Below are positions 1-7,652 of a stretch of DNA of 11,942 nucleotides, piece by piece. The DNA comes from DASSUW01 sp036257565 (GTDB lineage: Bacteria > Actinomycetota > Thermoleophilia > Solirubrobacterales > Solirubrobacteraceae), in contig DATAFH010000149.1 in the NCBI GenBank assembly GCA_036257565.1, positions 1 to 11,942 of the forward strand, given 5' to 3'. How positions within the stretch are numbered: the stretch's first letter is position 1; each line of letters starts with the position of its first letter. Both the position numbers and the translations under genes were made by a program. The notes beneath the pieces are model-generated. The model had not been told where the DNA came from and made no database searches. It saw only the letters and a program-made list of their open reading frames with translations.

Positions 1-2810
1 ATCCAGCGCGGCTCGCCGCCCACCCGCAGGCGCACGGCACGGCGCTCGGCGGCGAGCTGCTCGAGCCAGGCTTCTGCGTCGGAGCCGCGCTGCTTCGCCT
101 CGTCGCGCGTGAGGTCGCCGACGCGGCGCAGCACGTCGTGCATGGCGTCGATGCCGTCGGCGCGGGTGCGCTCGGAGCGGCGCTGGAGGTCGGCCTCGAC
201 CTGCTCGAGCGCGGCGAGGTCGATCAGATCGCGCAGCTCCTCCTGGCCGAGCAGCTCGCGCAGCAGGTCGCGGTCGAGCGCGAGGGCGGCGGCGCGGCGT
301 TCGGCGTTCGGCGTGTCGCCCTCGTACATGTAGGTGGCGACGTAGTCGAAGAGCAACGAGGAGGCCAACGGCGAGGCGGTCGGCGTCTCGACCTCCACCA
401 GGCTCCGCTCGCGCGAGTGAAGGGAGCGGAGCAGGTCCTGCAGGCCGGGAACGTCGAGCACGTCGCGCAGGCACTCGCGGTAGGTCTCGAGCACGATCGG
501 GAACTGGGCGTACCGCTTGGCCACCTCGAGCAGCGACTGGCTCTTGAGGCGCTGCTGCCACAGGGGCGTGCGGCGGCCGGGGTACGCACGCGGGATGAGC
601 AGCGCGCGGCCGGCGTTCTCGCGGAAGCGGGCGCCGAACAGCGCCGAGCCGCCGAGCTCGCCGACCACGAGGTCCTCGAGCTCGTCCGGGTCGATCATCA
701 CGAGCTCGGCGCCAGGCGGGTCGTCGGCGTCGGGCAGGTGGACGATGATGCCGTCATCGGACCAGATGGCGTCCGACTCGAGGCCGAACGTCTCGCGGAT
801 GCGAGCGCTGAGCGCGAGACCCCAGGTGGCGTGCACACGGCCGCCGTACGGGGAGAGGATGCACAGCCGCCAGTCGCCGATCTCGTCGCGGAAGCGCTCG
901 ATCACGACCGTGCGGTCGCTGGGGACGACGCGAGTAGCAGCCTGCTGCTCGCGCAGGAACTCGACGAGGTTGCTCGCCGCCAGCGGGTCGAGGTGGTACT
1001 CATCCTGCAGCTCCTTGGGGTCCTGGTCGACGGCCCAGCGGGCGAAGGCGCCGATCGCCTCGCCCAGCTCGCGCGGGCGGCCGAGGCTGTCGCCCTTCCA
1101 GAACGGCACGGCGGCGGGGACGCCCGGTGCCGGGGTGACGATCACGCGGTCGCGGGTGATCTCCTCGATCCGCCAGCTCGAGGCGCCGAGCAGGAACGTC
1201 TGGCCGGCGCGCGCCTCGTACACCATCTCCTCGTCCAGCTCGCCGACGCGGCGGCCGTCGGGAAGGTTGACGGAGAACAGCCCGCGGTCGGGGATCGTGC
1301 CCGCGTTCGTGATCGCCAGTGCGCGGGCGCCCTTGCGGGCGCGGATCGTGTTCGCGACGCGGTCCCAGACGATGCGCGCGCGCAGCTCGCCGAACTCCTC
1401 CGACGGGTAGCGGCCGTCGAGCATGTCGAGCACGTTCTCGAGCTGGGCGCGGGAGAGCTCGGCGTACGAGTGCGTGCGCGTGACGAGCGCATGCAGGGCG
1501 TCGACGCTCAGGCCGTCGTCGGCGGCAGCGGCCATGGCCACGATCTGCTGGGCGAGCACGTCGAGCGGGTTGTGCGGCACGACGGTGGTCTCGATCTCGC
1601 CGTTGCGCATGCGCTGGGCGACGACCGCGCACTCGAGCAGGTCGGCGCGGAACTTGGGGAAGATGCGGCCCTTGGAGACGTCGCCGACGTTGTGGCCGGC
1701 GCGACCGATGCGCTGCAGGCCGGCGGTGACCGACTTCGGCGACTCCACCTGGAGCACGAGATCGACGGCGCCCATGTCGATGCCGAGCTCGAGGCTCGAC
1801 GTAGCGACCAGGCACGGCAGCTCGCCGGCCTTGAGCATGTCCTCGACGACCAGCCGCTCCTCGCGCGCGAGCGAGCCGTGGTGGGCGCGGGCGATGCGCT
1901 CGTCGGCCAGCTCGTTGAGCCGGAGGGCGAGGCGCTCGGCGCCGCGGCGGTTGTTGACGAAGATCAGCGTCGAGCGGTGCTGCTTGACGAGGTCGAGCAG
2001 CTTCGGGTAGATCGCCGGCCAGATCGACTTGCGGGTGGCCTCCTGGCCCGTGCCCTCGAAGGGGTCGAGCGCGGCGTCGCTGTCGGGCTCGACCATCGAC
2101 TCGACGGGCACGTGGATCTGGAGGTCGAGCGGCTTGCGCACGCCGGTGTCGACGATCGTGCAGTTGCGCTTGGGGCCGACGAGGAAGCGGCCGACCTCCT
2201 CGAGCGGGTTCTGCGTGGCCGAGAGCCCGATGCGCTGGACGTCGTTGCTCGCTGCCTCGGCCAGCCGCTCGAGCGTCAGCGCCAGGTGGGCGCCGCGCTT
2301 GGTCTGCGCGACGGCGTGGATCTCGTCCACGATCACCTGCTCGACGCCCTCGAAGATCTTGGCCGCCTGGCTCGTGAGCATCAGGTACAGCGACTCGGGG
2401 GTGGTGATGAGGATGTCCGGCGGGTGGCGGACCATGTCGCGCCGGTCCTTCTGCGGCGTGTCGCCGGTGCGGATGGCGACCTTCACGTCCGCGCCGATAC
2501 CGCGGAGCGGCGCGCGGAGGTTCTTCTCCACGTCATAGCTGAGCGCCTTGAGGGGCGACACGTACACGAGCCGCGTCCGCTCGCCTGCCTCGCTTCGCTC
2601 GTCACCGGCTTCGCCCCGGGGCTCGGCCACCATCCGGTCGAGCGCCCACAGGAACGCCGCCAGCGTCTTCCCGGAGCCCGTGGGCGCCGAGATCAGGGTG
2701 TGCTCTCCGGTCGCGATCGCCGGCCACGCCTGTTCCTGGGCCGGTGTGGGGGCCGCGAAGGCACGTCCGAACCACTCACGAACCTGGGGAGTGAAGGCCG
2801 AAAGTGGCAC
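1..2810 (-). CDS. lhr: Lhr-family ATP-dependent DNA helicase (C-terminus beyond left edge)
   Basis: Large superfamily 2 DNA helicase of the Lhr family, a 3'-to-5' ssDNA translocase linked to DNA repair. I translated the minus strand from 2810 to base 1: 936 codons with no stop. Seen in order: Walker A APTGSGKT (residues 42-49), DEIH box (162-165), LSAT (196-199), motif VI QRIGRAGH (366-373), then the Lhr-specific region with FLLGASSW (about 539) and FWKGD (about 571), and the DEAD-associated segment with FGARFREN and PLWQQRLKSQSLLEVA (about 725-765). Actinobacterial Lhr proteins are usually about 1,500 residues, so some 600 residues of the C-terminal domain should lie off the left edge. The start is GTG; an in-frame TGA lies about 30 nt upstream with no ATG between. 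A TACCCT -10-like box sits 7 nt before the GTG, so the mRNA may be leaderless. An extra stretch at residues 67-78 looks like a small inserted repeat. Confidence 0.95.
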   Translation of the reverse strand, partial: MPLSAFTPQVREWFGRAFAAPTPAQEQAWPAIATGEHTLISAPTGSGKTLAAFLWALDRMVAEPRGEAGDERSEAGERTRLVYVSPLKALSYDVEKNLRAPLRGIGADVKVAIRTGDTPQKDRRDMVRHPPDILITTPESLYLMLTSQAAKIFEGVEQVIVDEIHAVAQTKRGAHLALTLERLAEAASNDVQRIGLSATQNPLEEVGRFLVGPKRNCTIVDTGVRKPLDLQIHVPVESMVEPDSDAALDPFEGTGQEATRKSIWPAIYPKLLDLVKQHRSTLIFVNNRRGAERLALRLNELADERIARAHHGSLAREERLVVEDMLKAGELPCLVATSSLELGIDMGAVDLVLQVESPKSVTAGLQRIGRAGHNVGDVSKGRIFPKFRADLLECAVVAQRMRNGEIETTVVPHNPLDVLAQQIVAMAAAADDGLSVDALHALVTRTHSYAELSRAQLENVLDMLDGRYPSEEFGELRARIVWDRVANTIRARKGARALAITNAGTIPDRGLFSVNLPDGRRVGELDEEMVYEARAGQTFLLGASSWRIEEITRDRVIVTPAPGVPAAVPFWKGDSLGRPRELGEAIGAFARWAVDQDPKELQDEYHLDPLAASNLVEFLREQQAATRVVPSDRTVVIERFRDEIGDWRLCILSPYGGRVHATWGLALSARIRETFGLESDAIWSDDGIIVHLPDADDPPGAELVMIDPDELEDLVVGELGGSALFGARFRENAGRALLIPRAYPGRRTPLWQQRLKSQSLLEVAKRYAQFPIVLETYRECLRDVLDVPGLQDLLRSLHSRERSLVEVETPTASPLASSLLFDYVATYMYEGDTPNAERRAAALALDRDLLRELLGQEELRDLIDLAALEQVEADLQRRSERTRADGIDAMHDVLRRVGDLTRDEAKQRGSDAEAWLEQLAAERRAVRLRVGGEPRW

Positions 2811-2817
2811 CCAAGAC

Positions 2818-2823
2818 AGGGTA
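2818..2823 (-). promoter_or_regulatory. Possible leaderless -10 box for lhr
   Basis: TACCCT fits the loose actinobacterial -10 pattern TANNNT and ends 7 nt before the lhr GTG, the spacing expected if transcription begins at the start codon. No Shine-Dalgarno sequence is visible. A TTGACG at 2836-2841 is only 12 nt upstream of the box, too close for a standard -35, so the call rests on the -10 and its spacing. Confidence 0.35.
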
Positions 2824-2869
2824 CGAGCGGGTGGGCGTCAAACGGTCGTGCTGGCCGCACCTTTCGCCG

Positions 2870-4066
2870 TCAGACCGCGGCAGGCTCCGCGATCGTGTGC
2901 CGCCGGGCGACGGCGATGGCGGTGCCGAGCATCGCGACCACGCCAGCGACGACGAACGCCGTCCGCCAGCTCGCCGCCTCGACGATCATGCCCGCGACGG
3001 CCGAGCCGACCGCGATACCGCCCACGAACGCGGTCACGGGCCACGTGTACGCCTCCGTGCGGGCGCCCTCAGGCGCGACCCAGCCCACGAGCTCGTTGCG
3101 GGTCGCGAGGAGCGGGGCGATGAACATGCCCGCGGGGATCACGAGCAACGCCATGACCGGCACCGACGGCGCGGCGGCCAGTGGCAGCAGGCCGATCGGC
3201 AGCAGCGCCGTGACGACGAGGTGCACGCGATTGAGCGGCGGGCGGTTGGGCAGCGCGCCGTAGACGAGGCCGCCGGCCGCGCTCCCCACCGACCACAGAG
3301 CGAGCAGGATGCCCGCGGTGGCCGCGGCGCCGTTGGCGTCGCCGAAGGCCGGCAGGGCGACCTCGCAGATCCCGATGCCGACGCCAGCGGGCAGCGAGGT
3401 CAGCACGAGCGTCCGGACGCCCGGCGAGGCGAGCGCGCCCAGGATGCCGGTCCGCGGGCGGTGCGGGTCGGGGCGCATCGCCCGTGATGGCGGCAGCGCC
3501 GTGAAGGCGGCGGTGCCGACGACCACGCTGATCGCCGAGATGACGAGTGCGGCCTGCGGCTCCAGGACGGTGGCGACGACGGCGGTGAGCAGCGGCCCGA
3601 GCACGAAGATCAGCTCGATCAGCACCGAGTCCAGCGCGTAGGCCGGCTGCACGAGCTCGGGCCGGTCGCGCAGCAGCATCGGCCACATCGAGCGCAGCAC
3701 GGAGGACGTCGGCGGGATCGCGAAGCCGGCGAGGAGGCCGCAGGCGAACAGCGCGGCGCCCGGAGCACCGGCCTCGGCGCCGACCACCAGCGCACCGAGC
3801 GCGCCCGCGTGCACGATCCCGAGCGGGACCAGCACGCGCCGCTGCCCGAACGCGTCCACCAGGCGACCCTGGATCGGCGCGCCGATCCCGCTTCCGGCCG
3901 CCAGCGCACCCGCCACCGCCCCGGCGACGGCGAACGATCCGCGCTCCGCCCGCAGGTAGAGCACGATCGCGAGCGCGTTGATGCCGATCGGGAACCGGGC
4001 GAGCAGCGTCGCCGCGATCAGCGCCGCGACGTGCGGCACGCGCAGGACGGCGACGTACCGCCTCAC
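2870..4066 (-). CDS. Major facilitator superfamily transporter, probable exporter
   Basis: A 398-residue integral membrane protein of the MFS, normal length for a 12-helix member. Hydrophobic segments alternate with short charged loops throughout. The loop GRLVDAFGQRR (about residues 67-77) is the MFS motif A after helix 2, and SALPPSR-like charged sequence around residues 190-205 is the central cytoplasmic loop. The GTG start at 4066 overlaps the stop of the upstream glycosylase gene (GTGA). A longer upstream frame exists, but it runs through the glycosylase gene and encodes an arginine-rich, non-membrane tail, so I rejected it. Substrate cannot be read from sequence. Being in one unit with a TetR regulator suggests drug or metabolite efflux, by analogy with many TetR-MFS pairs. 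It ends 59 bp before lhr. Confidence 0.88.
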   Translation of the reverse strand: MRRYVAVLRVPHVAALIAATLLARFPIGINALAIVLYLRAERGSFAVAGAVAGALAAGSGIGAPIQGRLVDAFGQRRVLVPLGIVHAGALGALVVGAEAGAPGAALFACGLLAGFAIPPTSSVLRSMWPMLLRDRPELVQPAYALDSVLIELIFVLGPLLTAVVATVLEPQAALVISAISVVVGTAAFTALPPSRAMRPDPHRPRTGILGALASPGVRTLVLTSLPAGVGIGICEVALPAFGDANGAAATAGILLALWSVGSAAGGLVYGALPNRPPLNRVHLVVTALLPIGLLPLAAAPSVPVMALLVIPAGMFIAPLLATRNELVGWVAPEGARTEAYTWPVTAFVGGIAVGSAVAGMIVEAASWRTAFVVAGVVAMLGTAIAVARRHTIAEPAAV

Positions 4067-4713
4067 GAGCCGGCCAGCTCGCGTGCGCGGCTCAGGACGG
4101 CGTCCATCATCGGCGGCGTCAGCTTGCCGGTGAACGTGTTCTGCTGGCTGGGATGGAACGCGCCGAGCAGCGTGAAGCGGCCGTTCTCCGCTTCGGCGCC
4201 GTGGGTGAAGCGAGGGAGCGGACGGGGTGCGGCGATGGCCCAGGCGAACGCGCCGAGGCAGACGACGACGCGCGCGCGCTCGAGCAGCCCGAGCTCGCGC
4301 TCGAGCCACTCAGCGCAGGTGTCGCGCTCCGAGGGCAGCGGCTTGTTGGCCGGCGGCGCGCACCGCACGGCGGCGGTGATGAAGCAGTCGGTGAGCGAGA
4401 GGCCGTCGCCGCGGTGCGTCGCGGTCGGCTGGTTCGCGAAGCCCGTCCGGTGCAATGCGGCGAAGAGGAAGTCGCCGGACCGGTCTCCGGTGAACACGCG
4501 GCCCGTGCGGTTGGCGCCGTGGGCCGCCGGAGCCAGGCCCAGAAGCACGACGCGAGCGCGAGGATCGCCGAACCCCGCGATCGGCCGCCCCCAGTAGTCC
4601 CAGTCGCGGAACGCCGCCCGCTTCTCGGCCGCCACCTGCTCCCGCCACGCGACCAGCCGCGGGCAGCGGCGGCATTCGACGATCTCCGCCTCGAGCGCCG
4701 CGAGGGCGCTCAC
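4063..4713 (-). CDS. udgB: Family 5 uracil-DNA glycosylase (UDGb type, 4Fe-4S)
   Basis: Removes uracil, and in this family also some other deaminated bases, from DNA to start base-excision repair. The 216-residue length is typical. Four cysteines fit the 4Fe-4S cluster of family 4/5 enzymes: C14 and C17 (CRRCPRL), C118 and C133. Motif A, GLAPAAHGANRTGR (59-72), has the family-5 form with Ala-His in place of the catalytic acid found in other UDGs. Motif B is HPSQQNTFTGKLT (187-199). The GTG start overlaps the TGA of the TetR gene (GTGA, 4710-4713), and its own TGA overlaps the GTG of the MFS gene (4063-4066), so the three genes are probably translationally coupled. It is the second repair enzyme in this block alongside Lhr. 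All key motifs are intact. Confidence 0.93.
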   Translation of the reverse strand: MSALAALEAEIVECRRCPRLVAWREQVAAEKRAAFRDWDYWGRPIAGFGDPRARVVLLGLAPAAHGANRTGRVFTGDRSGDFLFAALHRTGFANQPTATHRGDGLSLTDCFITAAVRCAPPANKPLPSERDTCAEWLERELGLLERARVVVCLGAFAWAIAAPRPLPRFTHGAEAENGRFTLLGAFHPSQQNTFTGKLTPPMMDAVLSRARELAGS

Positions 4714-5354
4714 GGCCGCTCGCCGCCGTCCAGCAGCCCGATCACGAGACGCGCGATGACCGGCTCGAGGTCCCGGATGTCCTCCGGCACGCCGGTGCGG
4801 ATCTGGCGCGAGGCGAGCTCGACGACGGCGCCCGTGATCGCGTACGCGTCGTGCGGCGAGGCCAGCAGCGGCGTGGCGCCGCGCCCGGCGTCCTCGCGGT
4901 TGAGCTCGACGAGGTACTGCGAGACCGCCTCGAGCGCGCGGTCGCGGTGCTCCATCGCCCGCGGCCCGGCGCCCACGATCTCCACCAGCAGCGTCTGCGA
5001 GTCGTCCGGGAACTCGGCGAGCGTCTCCAAGAACGCGCCGAGCGTGACCCGCACCCGAGCTCGCGGATCTTCCGCCGCCACCTCGCGGGCCGCCTCCCGC
5101 ATGACGTTCAGGACGTCGCGCGTCCCGACGTCGAACAGCGCGATGATGCAGTCCTCCTTGTTGCCGAAGTGCTCGTAGAACGTCGCCTTCGACATGCCGG
5201 CTTCGCGGGCGATCGCCTCGGCGGTGGCGTCGGCGTAGCCGATCCGCGCGAACACGGCCGACGCCGCTGCGAACAGCCGTCCGCGCTGCCGTGTCTGGCG
5301 CACCTCCAGCGGCGGGGCGTGGCGCCCACGCGGCACCGTCGGACGTTCCTGCAC
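4710..5354 (-). CDS. TetR-family transcriptional repressor
   Basis: A 214-residue DNA-binding regulator. The N-terminal TetR helix-turn-helix spans about residues 25-72, with the signature stretch ATAEAIAREAGMSKATFYEHF followed by NKEDCIIALFD. The rest is a helical ligand-binding and dimerisation domain with no recognisable specificity. Translation starts at GTG (5354). A TAGTAT box ends 7 nt upstream, so the transcript may be leaderless. It is the first gene of a minus-strand unit and overlaps the UDGb gene by four bases. It is divergent from a lipoprotein gene across 26 bp. By family habit it should repress its own unit, and the dyad in that gap is the natural operator. The probable target is the MFS exporter; co-control of the repair genes is an inference. 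Confidence 0.92.
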   Translation of the reverse strand: MQERPTVPRGRHAPPLEVRQTRQRGRLFAAASAVFARIGYADATAEAIAREAGMSKATFYEHFGNKEDCIIALFDVGTRDVLNVMREAAREVAAEDPRARVRVTLGAFLETLAEFPDDSQTLLVEIVGAGPRAMEHRDRALEAVSQYLVELNREDAGRGATPLLASPHDAYAITGAVVELASRQIRTGVPEDIRDLEPVIARLVIGLLDGGERP

Positions 5355-5360
5355 CGGCCC

Positions 5361-5372
5361 GATACTAGGATC
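5361..5372. promoter_or_regulatory. Symmetric divergent promoter and candidate TetR operator
   Basis: GATACTAGGATC is a dyad with 10 of 12 positions symmetric (GATNCTAGNATC). Read on the plus strand it contains TAGGAT (5366-5371), ending 9 nt before the lipoprotein ATG. On the minus strand it contains TAGTAT (5367-5362), ending 7 nt before the TetR GTG. Both fit TANNNT -10 boxes with starts at the initiation codon. The dyad occupies almost half of the 26-bp gap and would be a convenient site for the adjacent TetR regulator. Clear -35 boxes are not seen on either side. Confidence 0.5.
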
Positions 5373-5380
5373 ACTTCGCG

Positions 5381-5800
5381 ATGAAGGCCGCAGTCACCCT
5401 CGCCGTCGCCTCGGTCCTTGCGCTCACGGGCTGCGGTGCCCAGACCCAGCAGTCGTCGGTCGACACCTTCCAGGGGGCCGAGCGCGAGGTCGCGCAGAAG
5501 GTCGAGGACCTCCAGGAGGCGGGCAAGAGCCGCGAGCCGGAGAACATCTGCTCGGACATCCTCGCCGCCAGCCTCGTCGACGACCTGAAGGCCGCCGGCA
5601 CGGATTGCCAGGACGAGATGAGCAAGGCGATCGACGACGCCGACGACTACGAGCTCGAGGTCCTCGACGTCACGATCAACGGCAGCAGCGCGACGGCCCG
5701 CGTGCGCCAGGGCGACGACGGCCCGACCGAGACGATGCAGTTCACGCGCGAGGGCGGCCAGTGGCGGGCGACCTCGCTCTCGAGCTCGAGCGGCAGCTAG
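5381..5800 (+). CDS. Small secreted lipoprotein, possible NTF2-like fold
   Basis: A 139-residue exported lipoprotein of unknown function. The start is MKAAVTLAVASVLALTGC: one lysine, a hydrophobic core and a lipobox LTGC with the lipidated cysteine at position 18. The mature part is acidic and helical at first (about residues 28-75), with two further cysteines, C57 and C76, that could form a disulfide outside the membrane. It ends in a beta-rich stretch (about 88-133) with alternating hydrophobics and a GGQWRATSL finish, the pattern of NTF2-like/DUF4878-type lipoproteins; this fold call is tentative. A TAGGAT box sits 9 nt before the ATG. It is divergent from tetR and convergent with rmlB, sharing a CTAG in which both stops lie. 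No partner gene reveals its role. Confidence 0.85.
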   Translation: MKAAVTLAVASVLALTGCGAQTQQSSVDTFQGAEREVAQKVEDLQEAGKSREPENICSDILAASLVDDLKAAGTDCQDEMSKAIDDADDYELEVLDVTINGSSATARVRQGDDGPTETMQFTREGGQWRATSLSSSSGS

Positions 5801-6783
5801 CTCAGCGCGCGACCGTACTGGCGCTCGTAGTACGCGCGGTAGTCGCCTGAGCGGATCGGCTCCCACCAGGGCCGGTTCTCCCGGTACCAGGCGACCGTGC
5901 GCTCGAGCCCGTCGGCGAACCGCACCCGCGCCTCCCAGCCGAGCCCTCGCACCTTCTCGGAGCCGAGCGAGTAGCGGCGGTCATGGCCCGGGCGGTCGGT
6001 AACGTACTCGATCAGCGACTCGTCGGCGCCCGTGTGCTCGATGATCCGCTTGACGACCTCGAGATTTGGTGCCTCGTCCGGGCCGCCGACGTTGTAGACC
6101 TCGCCGGGCTCGCCGCGCTCGAGCACGGTGCCGATCCCGTGCGCAAAGTCCTCCACGTAGATCCAGTTGCGCACCTGCATGCCGTCGCCGTAGACCGGCA
6201 GGGGATCGCCGTGCATGGCGTTGAGCACCATCAGCGGGATCAACTTCTCGGGGTACTGGTAGGGCCCGTAGTTGTTCGAGCCGCGGCAGATGAGCGCCTC
6301 GAGCCCGAACGTGTGGCGGTACGAGGCGACGAGCAGGTCGGCGCCCGCCTTGCTCGCCGAGTACGGCGATGACGGCTGGAGCGGCGACTCCTCGGTGAAC
6401 GAGCCCTCCTCGATCGAGCCGTACACCTCGTCGGTGGAGACCTGCACGTAGCGCAGCGAGCGCTCGCGGGCGGCCTCGAGCAGCGTGTAGGTGCCGAGCG
6501 CGTGCGTGGTGACGAACGCGTCCGGCTCGGCGATCGAGCGGTCGACGTGAGTCTCGGCGGCGAAGTTGACGATCGCGTCGGCGCCCTCGACGGCCTCGGC
6601 TACGGCCGCCGGATCCTCGATGCCGCCGACCACGAGCCGGACGTCGAGCCCTTCGAGGTTCTCCCGCCGGCCCGCGTACGTGAGCTTGTCGAGCACCGTG
6701 ACCTCGTCGCCCTGGTCGGCGAGCCGGAGGCGGACGAAGTTCGAGCCGATGAAGCCGGCGCCGCCGCAGACGAGCAGTCTCAA
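5797..6783 (-). CDS. rmlB: dTDP-glucose 4,6-dehydratase
   Basis: Second enzyme of dTDP-L-rhamnose synthesis: converts dTDP-glucose to dTDP-4-keto-6-deoxyglucose with tightly bound NAD+, in the cytoplasm. A 328-residue extended short-chain dehydrogenase. Seen: GGAGFIG nucleotide-binding loop (7-13), STDEVYG (116-122) with the RmlB-specific Asp118-Glu119 acid pair and Thr117, YSASK (141-145) with catalytic Tyr and Lys, and the substrate-side motifs RGSNNYGPYQYPEKLIP and PVYGDG. I chose the TTG at 6783 as start because it overlaps the rmlD TGA (TTGA) and places the Rossmann motif at the usual position. A longer upstream reading would run through rmlD. The stop overlaps that of the lipoprotein gene on the other strand. 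Confidence 0.95.
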   Translation of the reverse strand: MRLLVCGGAGFIGSNFVRLRLADQGDEVTVLDKLTYAGRRENLEGLDVRLVVGGIEDPAAVAEAVEGADAIVNFAAETHVDRSIAEPDAFVTTHALGTYTLLEAARERSLRYVQVSTDEVYGSIEEGSFTEESPLQPSSPYSASKAGADLLVASYRHTFGLEALICRGSNNYGPYQYPEKLIPLMVLNAMHGDPLPVYGDGMQVRNWIYVEDFAHGIGTVLERGEPGEVYNVGGPDEAPNLEVVKRIIEHTGADESLIEYVTDRPGHDRRYSLGSEKVRGLGWEARVRFADGLERTVAWYRENRPWWEPIRSGDYRAYYERQYGRALS

Positions 6784-7622
6784 AGGGTGACCTCCACACG
6801 AGCGAGATGGGCGCGCAGTCCTTCGCGCCAATGGGGCAGGACGGGGGTGTCGGGACGCGTCGAAGCGAGCACCGAGAACGCGGGACGGGGAGCCGGGCGG
6901 CCGAGCTGGGCCGTGCTCTGGGGCAGCACGTGGCACTCGGTGCCGGTCTCCTCGAACGTCGCCTGGGCGAGCTCGAACCACGAGCAGCGGCCGCCGGCCG
7001 TGGCGTGCAGCACGCCGGTCAGGCGGCGCTCGGCGACCGTGACGAGGCCCTCGGCGAGATGGCCGGTGTAGGTCGGCGACCCGACCTGGTCGTTTACCAC
7101 GCGCACCACGTCGCGCTCCCCCCCGAGCCGCCGCATGGTGTCGACGAAGTTGCGGCCGTGCGGGCCGAAGACCCAGGCCGTGCGCACGATCGCGTGCTGG
7201 CCGCCGGCGGCCGCGACGGCGCGCTCGCCCGCCAGCTTGGACCGCCCGTAGGCGGACGCGGGGGCGGTCGGCGCGTCCTCCGGGTACGGGTCGTGCGCCT
7301 GACCGTCGAAGACGTAGTCGGTCGAGACGTGCACGAGCAGCGCCCCCGCGTCAGCCGCGGCGGCGGCCAGGTGACCGGCGCCGTCGCCGTTGACGGCGGT
7401 CGCGGCGGCCTCGTCGGCCTCCGCGCCGTCGACGTCGGTCCAGGCGGCACAGTTGACGACGGCGTCGGGTCGCGCGTCGAGCACGGCGGCGCGGACCGCG
7501 GCGGCGTCGGTGATGTCGAGCTCGGCCCGGGCCACGGCGCCGACCTCGTGGCCGGCGTTCTGCGCCGCCGCCACGACGTCACGGCCCAGCATGCCCGCGG
7601 CCCCCGTCACAAGGAGGCGCAT
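6780..7622 (-). CDS. rmlD: dTDP-4-dehydrorhamnose reductase
   Basis: Last enzyme of the pathway: reduces dTDP-4-keto-L-rhamnose to dTDP-L-rhamnose using NAD(P)H, for cell-surface polysaccharide or glycan linkers. The 280 residues match the family length. Seen: GAAGMLG (7-13) cofactor loop, NCAAWTDVD (57-65), STDYVFDG (100-107) with Thr101-Asp102, YGRSK (125-129) catalytic Tyr/Lys, and the RTAWVFG and VNDQVGSPT segments typical of RmlD. The ATG follows the PucR gene stop by 30 bp and the stop overlaps the rmlB start, so rmlD and rmlB are coupled. A TATTCA sequence 8 nt before the ATG could be a weak promoter of its own. A run of seven G (coding strand, 7118-7124) is present but the frame is intact. 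Confidence 0.95.
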   Translation of the reverse strand: MRLLVTGAAGMLGRDVVAAAQNAGHEVGAVARAELDITDAAAVRAAVLDARPDAVVNCAAWTDVDGAEADEAAATAVNGDGAGHLAAAAADAGALLVHVSTDYVFDGQAHDPYPEDAPTAPASAYGRSKLAGERAVAAAGGQHAIVRTAWVFGPHGRNFVDTMRRLGGERDVVRVVNDQVGSPTYTGHLAEGLVTVAERRLTGVLHATAGGRCSWFELAQATFEETGTECHVLPQSTAQLGRPAPRPAFSVLASTRPDTPVLPHWREGLRAHLARVEVTL

Positions 7623-7652
7623 GGCCCCAATGAATAGCGCACGATCGCTCCT

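Noticed and set aside
2811..2869. Terminator between the MFS gene and lhr
   Set aside because: Only a four-base inverted pair (GTGC/GCAC) is present and no T run, so transcription may continue into lhr.
138..3263. A 1,041-codon open frame on the plus strand opposite lhr
   Set aside because: Its protein is a low-complexity string of Val, Ala, Glu, Arg, Leu and His with no domain. The opposite strand encodes a complete set of Lhr helicase motifs. Long antisense frames are expected opposite GC-rich genes.
4067..4309. N-terminal extension of the MFS gene upstream of 4066
   Set aside because: The extension is arginine-rich, lies wholly within the UDGb gene, and the GTGA overlap gives a far better start.
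7118..7124. Run of seven C (G on the coding strand) in rmlD as a phase-variable tract
   Set aside because: Seven is short for slippage control in a GC-rich genome, and the frame is intact with a full set of motifs.
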